Positions 19,005 through 22,302 of a DNA stretch of 22,302 bases are shown here, in pieces. The DNA lies in assembly GCA_036940085.1 (NCBI GenBank), contig JALLBK010000378.1, positions 1 through 22,302 of the forward strand. Reading direction: 5' to 3'. Below the pieces are notes generated by a model. It did no database searches, had not been told where the DNA came from, and was given only the letters and a program-made list of their open reading frames with translations. Position numbers and translations under genes: made by a program. Within the stretch, counting starts at the first letter, position 1; every line of letters starts with the position of its first letter. The DNA comes from Discostella pseudostelligera (Eukaryota > Bacillariophyta > Thalassiosirophyceae > Thalassiosirales > Thalassiosiraceae).

Positions 19005-19065
19005 CCCATGCATGCCAATGCCATGCCATCCATGCCATGGCATTGCATGCATCCATGGCATCCTC
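19005..19065. repeat. Palindrome-rich ATGCC / CATGG cluster
   Basis: CATG occurs many times in about 60 bases, with perfect short palindromes such as ATGCCATGGCAT and TGCATGCA. The cluster looks like a degenerate five-base repeat (ATGCC) that has diverged. It lies about 150-210 bases upstream of the Ser/Thr/Pro-rich gene. Confidence 0.75.
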
Positions 19066-19085
19066 CCAAATGAAAAAGCAGGAGG

Positions 19086-19141
<56 letters not shown>
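19086..19141. repeat. GAC trinucleotide microsatellite (about 18 units)
   Basis: An uninterrupted GAC run of 56 bases can be read directly. It lies 77 bases before the ATG at 19218, so it is probably in the promoter or 5' leader of that gene. Perfect runs of this length are usually polymorphic. Confidence 0.95.
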
Positions 19142-19217
19142 AGGATTATTGCTTGAGCTTCATGAGGCTAGCTTCTTCAGTAGAGATTAAAACGTCTTGG
19201 GTGCCCACTGAGAAAAG

Positions 19218-22200
19218 ATGGATGTTGTTGGAGTGATTAAAACGCAGCATACTTCCATCGCTGCTCCCAACGAACAAGTCAACAGTTTAGGATATCTTAC
19301 CCCAGGATGGTCAAGACAACGTGGAGGTAGAATCCGCAAATGTTTAGGCTTGGCCTACTTCGTATCTGCATATGTAGTTGACAATATGGTTGCATTTGTC
19401 TCTGCTCAACAATACATGGTTGATCCGAGCACGAGGAAACTCCGAAAGCCGCCACTTCGAGAAAGACCACTTCCATATAAGCAATACAGCAGAGGCGCCA
19501 TACGACAATCGTGGATTCTTGATAGCTCAAGTGCAAAATCTGGCAAGATTGACAAACCATCATCGTTTTCGAAGTCTGGCAAAAGCAAATCCGACAAATC
19601 ATTGTCCGCCACCACCATTGGTCCAACTTCTTTTGATCCTCTACTGACGCCGACAGTCCCTCCAACCATATTGCTCTCATTATCACCAACAATAACTGTC
19701 GTGCCCACACTTTCGCCAATGGAGTCACCATCTGCCACACCAACAAATACATTATCATCCCAGCCTTCGACTTTACCGTCAATAATGCCGACTGCAAGGC
19801 CCAGTGTTATCACATCCATTCCCTCAACCTTACCATCAGTATCGCCATCAATGATTCCATCGAATATGAAGTCACTCTTGCCTACTCTGCAAGCTTCATC
19901 TCCGAATCCTTCATTTCAACCATCAATTAATCCTACTGGTCAGACTGAAACCTCGTCAAATCCGACAACTAAGAACGGTACGACGCTAACACCAAGTTAT
20001 TCACCAATAACGAGTTCAGAGCCTGTTGAATCTAATGAACCAACGTCACCGTTTATTAATGGGACACTCTCACCAACACTTGAACTTACAATTGACACCA
20101 GACAAGACCTTCAAATGTCACTTTTTGGCCTGCCGAATACTTTATTAGACTCAAGCCAACAGTATTACCAGCTACGCACTGCAACGTACATCGAAGAATT
20201 CTACAATAGTTATGGAACAAATGGCATTTTGGGAGCTATTCAAGGTGAGGTTGCAAACGTTACTGCCATCGTAACGATTGCAAGCCAGGAATATGAAGAT
20301 GGTGGCGGGGTGTTGAATGGAGCGAGGATGACACCTATCAACAAAGATGATGAGGATGACCTTCCTGAGTTTGCAGTGGCCTACGACGACAATCGGTGGC
20401 ACAGCAGAAGCAACATCAGCAACATCAACAACATCAACAACCGTGTACTGCAAACATCTACTCAAGTCACTGAACCATGTGTGGGTACAAGCTCTCTCAA
20501 AATCATCTTCTCACTAGAATTATCATACCGAACCCCCGACATTTACCAATTGGATTCGAATGCTGTCGTTTTCTTTCCCTTCTCGGCAGTAGCATTCAGG
20601 ACAAATTACATTGACAACTATTTGAAGAACCCTCAATTTAATGGTGTAGAAGTTGATGGAGGTGCAGTGTTCGCAGATGTGTATTGTGCAAGTCGTCTTG
20701 CTGACATCAAAGACACCGGTTCTCCAACGTACTTTCCAACCAACTCAGCTGGGGGCACAACGGTTCCTCCAGCAAGTACTTCATCAATGCCATCAATTGC
20801 CTCGAGTCCTCCGGCATTATACTCAGTGCCACCTTCACCTGGTCAGCCAGCAACATTAATTCCGAGTGTACAAGGTTTATCACAGATGCCATCGACAAAA
20901 TTACCAAGTGCATCTTCATTACCCTCATCATCACCGTCGTCAATAGGCAGTGTAGGTCCAACAAATGATAGCGCAGGGCCATCAAGTGGAATGGGAGGAA
21001 GTGAAGGGCCTTCAATATCAAATATACTGCCAACAAACAGCGGAAGCCCGGCGACGATTTCGCCATTTAGTCAGTTGCCTGTGGGAAGTATACGTCCGAC
21101 AATAACTCCCAGGCCGACTGGTGTCATTGGTAGTGCTGGGCCAAATCTGTCGTCAGGGCCTTCGTATCGTACTGGAAGTAATGCTTCTACAGTCCTTCAA
21201 GGCGCTAGCCCTGGTCCATCATCTCAAAAGCCAAGTGTTGTTAACATACCAATTTCAACAGTGCCTTCATCACGAAGTCCGTCTGAAAATAATACTGAGG
21301 CTTCGCCCACACCCTCGGCGAGTTATGTGTCATCAGCGAGTCCAAGTACAGACGATATTTTCATTGATAGTGCCGGTACTGCACCACCACCCTCAACAAG
21401 TTCACTGAATTCAACAGAACCCATGACTGATGATATATTTATTGACTTGCGAAATGTTAACCGTGGGAAGAACGAGCGGAAGTGCAACACTAACATGCCC
21501 ACTGAGAGTCTGAAGGAGTTTGAACTCTCGTTCATGTATGGTATCGAGTCTTCATCCGACGATGTTTACGAGTACACCGATGATATGGAAAGCCTGATAC
21601 TGAACATTGTCGCATCGACTGTGTTGATTTGTGCAAGCCAGAGCGATGCCCACATATCGCAACGGAGTAAGCGCTTGGATGGAGGGATCAGAGATTCGGG
21701 TGCGGTTAGAATTCGCTACCCTGAGTATGGAGAAATCACGTCCATATGTGAGTCTTCAAGATTGGTTTGCTTCTATGCGTGTGCAATCATATTTGCCTCA
21801 TCTCTCGAACCTCAAATCTTGAACTTCCGTGCTCCCAAAATAGCCGATTGCGACCTGATTATGTCATCTCAAGCAAAGAGCTGTGCGATCTTGAATACGA
21901 AACTGCTGGTAACTTCTACCAGTGCATCTGTATCGGAAGTTCATCGCACCATACTACTTGCCCTTGCCAACGCCCTTGATGAAAACAAGTTGAATGAGTC
22001 GATTCCAAATCTCACGGCGACTTCATACATTGGTCCTGATCCGGAATCGTTGACGTTGTCGGCGTCATTGGCCAATAATATGATTGAATCACGAGGCGCT
22101 TCCACAACATCAGTGATCGCTATCTCGATTGGATGCTCCTTCCTTCTTCTCATTTTGGCCTTGAACCTTGTTTCCCGTGGGACATCAAAGGCAGCCACTG

Positions 22201-22301
22201 CAAAACATTCTCCAATATCATCACACGAGGAAGATCTCGATGATGCATCAGATGGACCGCCCGTTTCATATCGTGATCAAATAATACTTAATAATAGTTG
22301 A
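19218..22301 (+). CDS. Ser/Thr/Pro-rich secreted or single-pass membrane protein
   Basis: The protein has 1027 residues without introns and ends just inside the window. A hydrophobic segment at about 41-63 (KCLGLAYFVSAYVVDNMVAF) should act as a signal peptide or anchor behind an unusually long polar start. Next comes a Lys-Ser cluster (SAKSGK, SKSGKSKSDKS, about 105-128), a style common in diatom secreted and silica-associated proteins. A Ser/Thr/Pro-rich stalk (about 130-290) and a folded domain at about 290-500 (YIEEFYNSYG, IFSLELSYRTPDIYQ) follow. A second Ser/Pro stalk (about 505-745) leads to a Cys-containing domain at about 755-950 (LKEFELSFMYGIESSSDD). A membrane helix (SVIAISIGCSFLLLILALNL) and an acidic 43-residue cytoplasmic tail end the protein. 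Stalks suggest heavy O-glycosylation; N-glycosylation sites such as NVT, NGT and NLT are present. A cell-wall or adhesion role is plausible but not shown. Confidence 0.85.
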   Translation: MDVVGVIKTQHTSIAAPNEQVNSLGYLTPGWSRQRGGRIRKCLGLAYFVSAYVVDNMVAFVSAQQYMVDPSTRKLRKPPLRERPLPYKQYSRGAIRQSWILDSSSAKSGKIDKPSSFSKSGKSKSDKSLSATTIGPTSFDPLLTPTVPPTILLSLSPTITVVPTLSPMESPSATPTNTLSSQPSTLPSIMPTARPSVITSIPSTLPSVSPSMIPSNMKSLLPTLQASSPNPSFQPSINPTGQTETSSNPTTKNGTTLTPSYSPITSSEPVESNEPTSPFINGTLSPTLELTIDTRQDLQMSLFGLPNTLLDSSQQYYQLRTATYIEEFYNSYGTNGILGAIQGEVANVTAIVTIASQEYEDGGGVLNGARMTPINKDDEDDLPEFAVAYDDNRWHSRSNISNINNINNRVLQTSTQVTEPCVGTSSLKIIFSLELSYRTPDIYQLDSNAVVFFPFSAVAFRTNYIDNYLKNPQFNGVEVDGGAVFADVYCASRLADIKDTGSPTYFPTNSAGGTTVPPASTSSMPSIASSPPALYSVPPSPGQPATLIPSVQGLSQMPSTKLPSASSLPSSSPSSIGSVGPTNDSAGPSSGMGGSEGPSISNILPTNSGSPATISPFSQLPVGSIRPTITPRPTGVIGSAGPNLSSGPSYRTGSNASTVLQGASPGPSSQKPSVVNIPISTVPSSRSPSENNTEASPTPSASYVSSASPSTDDIFIDSAGTAPPPSTSSLNSTEPMTDDIFIDLRNVNRGKNERKCNTNMPTESLKEFELSFMYGIESSSDDVYEYTDDMESLILNIVASTVLICASQSDAHISQRSKRLDGGIRDSGAVRIRYPEYGEITSICESSRLVCFYACAIIFASSLEPQILNFRAPKIADCDLIMSSQAKSCAILNTKLLVTSTSASVSEVHRTILLALANALDENKLNESIPNLTATSYIGPDPESLTLSASLANNMIESRGASTTSVIAISIGCSFLLLILALNLVSRGTSKAATAKHSPISSHEEDLDDASDGPPVSYRDQIILNNS

Positions 22302-22302
22302 T

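Larger units (their letters stand above)
18521..19217. promoter_or_regulatory. Divergent intergenic region with several simple repeats
   Basis: This region separates the acidic protein gene (-) from the Ser/Thr/Pro-rich gene (+). It contains an AT-rich stretch near 18550-18567, a 14-base tandem duplication at 18580-18607, a palindrome-rich ATGCC/CATGG stretch at about 19005-19065 and a GAC microsatellite at 19086-19141. An open frame at 18860-19156 would end in a long poly-Arg run from the microsatellite and is not accepted as a gene. Confidence 0.5.

Noticed and set aside
18860..19156. Open frame ending in a long poly-Arg run
   Set aside because: The Arg run is only the GAC/CGA microsatellite read in one frame, and the upstream part has no features.

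Overview
This is nuclear DNA from a eukaryotic alga, most likely a centric diatom of the Thalassiosira / Skeletonema / Cyclotella group. Three intron-less fucoxanthin-chlorophyll a/c protein (FCP) genes carry the diatom plastid-entry motif (…AAA-FAP). The introns are short (76-113 bases) with GT-AG ends. There is a leucine-rich-repeat plus ankyrin gene of a type that is abundant in these diatoms, and a long Ser/Thr/Pro-rich secreted protein with Lys-Ser clusters. No bacterial, viral, transposon, CRISPR or tRNA features were recognised.

Layout. 1-1611 (+): the 3' part of a degraded BspA-type LRR/ankyrin gene. 1966-4431 (-): a five-exon quiescin-type sulfhydryl oxidase (QSOX-like). 4993-7196 (+): a four-exon ascorbate-oxidase-like multicopper oxidase, divergent from the QSOX gene. 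7627-10462: three FCP genes, two on the minus strand and the third head-to-head with the second. 11081-13138 (-) and 13830-14846 (+): head-to-head paralogues of an Arg/Ser-rich protein that shares a Cys/His module. The + copy contains a probable assembly artefact, a 62-base duplication around a single N. 15072-16694 (-): a two-exon multi-pass membrane protein. 17693-18520 (-): an unrecognised acidic, Ser-rich protein. 19218-22301 (+): a 1027-residue Ser/Thr/Pro-rich single-pass membrane protein.

How the genes relate. This looks like ordinary, gene-dense diatom chromosome rather than one linked system. Two local themes stand out. The QSOX and multicopper oxidase genes are probably both secretory-pathway oxidases and share one divergent promoter. 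Two gene families, FCP and the RS-rich proteins, each contain a head-to-head inverted pair within about 6 kb. The exon models for the QSOX, multicopper oxidase and membrane protein genes were built by hand from splice signals and domain continuity. All three keep frame and restore family motifs across the junctions.

The points most worth a second look are a missing type-3 copper ligand in the multicopper oxidase, the lack of a visible signal peptide on the QSOX, the uncharacterised Cys/His plus RS-rich paralogue pair, and the N-flanked duplication. I see no clear sign of a wholly new biological system.
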